A stretch of 5,796 nucleotides of DNA from Candidatus Paenalcaligenes intestinipullorum (GTDB lineage Bacteria; Pseudomonadota; Gammaproteobacteria; Burkholderiales; Burkholderiaceae_B): positions 1 through 5,796 of the forward strand of contig DWUQ01000146.1 of assembly GCA_019120675.1 (NCBI GenBank), in the 5' to 3' direction. The notes under the pieces were generated by a model. It made no database searches, was not told the DNA's origin, and worked only from the letters and a program-made list of their open reading frames with translations. Positions 5,320-5,796 of the stretch are shown one piece after another (position 1 is the stretch's first letter; the number at the start of each line of letters is the position of its first letter). Made by a program: the position numbers and the translations under genes.

Positions 5320-5796
5320 AAACACCACCCCTTGGGCAATTTCCAAGGGGCTAGCAATTTTACGTAAGGGGATGCCCAAACGATACTGCTCTAGCGAGCC
5401 GTTAATCACCGTTTGCGCTGAACTGCCCTGAGTCCACATCGCGCGTTGCATGGGTGTATCGGTGGAGCCTGGGGACACAATATTGACTCGTACCCCAAAT
5501 TCGGCCATTTCCAAGGCTAAACAGCGCGCAAACTGCGTGACGGCGGCTTTGGAGGCGGCATACGCACTCATAGACGCCCGAGGAGTGGTGGCGGCATTGG
5601 AGCTGACCACCACAATTGCGCCTTTGCGTCGTTGTTGCATCTCGTCCAGCACTTGCTGGCAACTAAACCACACCCCTTCGGTGTTAACGGCAAAGGTCTG
5701 CCGCCATTGTTCGGTGGTGAGCTCAGCGGCAGTACCCATTTGTAATTTGCCTGCGGCACAAACTAACTTATCCACAGGGCCAAATTGCGCTCGGCA
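5245..5796 (-). CDS. entA: 2,3-dihydro-2,3-dihydroxybenzoate dehydrogenase, 5'-truncated by window edge
   Basis: EntA/DhbA enzymes are NAD-dependent short-chain dehydrogenases that oxidise 2,3-dihydro-2,3-dihydroxybenzoate to 2,3-dihydroxybenzoate, the catechol unit of enterobactin-, bacillibactin- and vibriobactin-type siderophores. The frame is open to the right edge, giving 183 residues of an expected 250 or so. The missing N-terminus should carry the glycine-rich NAD motif. Visible are LVCAAGKLQMG (LVNAAG in E. coli EntA), QTFAVNTEGV, a serine region VVVSSNAA, the catalytic YAASK (Tyr codon 5562-5560, Lys codon 5550-5548), VNIVSPGSTDTPMQRAMW, IPLRKIASPLEIAQGVVFLL and SDQASHITLHDLRIDGGATL. 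The SPGSTDT.MQR..W and ASHITL.D...DGG.TL segments distinguish EntA from general SDRs. A GTG at 5775 is in frame but interrupts the fold, so it is not the true start. The C-terminus is intact. It points towards the MCP remnant, and no terminator is obvious after its stop. Confidence 0.88.
   Translation of the reverse strand, partial: CRAQFGPVDKLVCAAGKLQMGTAAELTTEQWRQTFAVNTEGVWFSCQQVLDEMQQRRKGAIVVVSSNAATTPRASMSAYAASKAAVTQFARCLALEMAEFGVRVNIVSPGSTDTPMQRAMWTQGSSAQTVINGSLEQYRLGIPLRKIASPLEIAQGVVFLLSDQASHITLHDLRIDGGATLDY

Noticed and set aside
5328..5350. 8-bp inverted repeat CCCCTTGG/CCAAGGGG as a terminator or attachment site
   Set aside because: It lies inside the entA-like coding sequence, over conserved SPLEIAQG codons, with no T-run or partner copy, so it is most likely coincidental.
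1..5796. CRISPR array, tRNA or rRNA gene, insertion sequence, phage or toxin-antitoxin genes
   Set aside because: No regularly spaced repeats, tRNA-like cloverleaf, transposase motif or paired small toxin/antitoxin frames were seen on either strand.

Overview
The window looks like ordinary chromosomal DNA of a betaproteobacterium, most likely in the Burkholderiales/Alcaligenaceae. That call rests on the protein signatures: an ApaG, an MltA with the DTG...DFYWG C-terminus, a UbiH-type hydroxylase and a betaproteobacterial-style DsbC, in one compact co-directional run opposite rpe. It also fits the moderate GC content and frequent TTA leucine codons. The genus is not decided by the sequence.

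Layout. (1) Bases 1-267 (+) are the 3' end of a GGDEF-domain gene, probably an EAL-CBS-GGDEF cyclic-di-GMP protein. (2) Bases 268-383 are a short convergent spacer holding a perfect 9-bp inverted repeat. (3) rpe, ribulose-phosphate 3-epimerase, lies on the minus strand at 384-1082. (4) Bases 1083-1192 are a divergent control region with candidate promoters for rpe and apaG that overlap each other. (5) A tightly packed plus-strand operon runs 1193-4914: apaG, mltA, a UbiH/UbiF-family FAD monooxygenase and dsbC, with gaps of 8 bp, a 4-bp overlap and 13 bp. (6) A strong intrinsic terminator follows at about 4961-4998. (7) Bases 4999-5103 are an AT-rich stretch with no recognisable gene and a small direct repeat. 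(8) Bases 5104-5235 (+) encode an orphan piece of a methyl-accepting chemotaxis protein (MCP) signalling domain, cut at both ends. (9) From 5245 to the right edge (-) lies the 3' three quarters of an entA-type 2,3-dihydro-2,3-dihydroxybenzoate dehydrogenase, a catecholate siderophore gene.

How the genes relate. The operon is mainly cell-envelope and redox housekeeping. MltA is an outer-membrane lipoprotein that cleaves peptidoglycan, DsbC is a periplasmic disulfide isomerase, the Ubi hydroxylase contributes to the quinone pool, and ApaG is a small conserved protein linked to cation (Co2+/Mg2+) phenotypes. None of these four requires the others; the grouping probably reflects shared expression. 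After the terminator the character changes: an MCP scrap abuts a siderophore gene facing the other way. This is the only place that looks rearranged, and a likely left boundary of an acquired siderophore locus continuing beyond the window.

I looked for a novel system and did not find convincing evidence of one. The most useful leads are the MCP/entA junction, the Gly-to-Ser change in the FAD-binding GD motif of the Ubi hydroxylase, and the overlapping rpe/apaG promoters.
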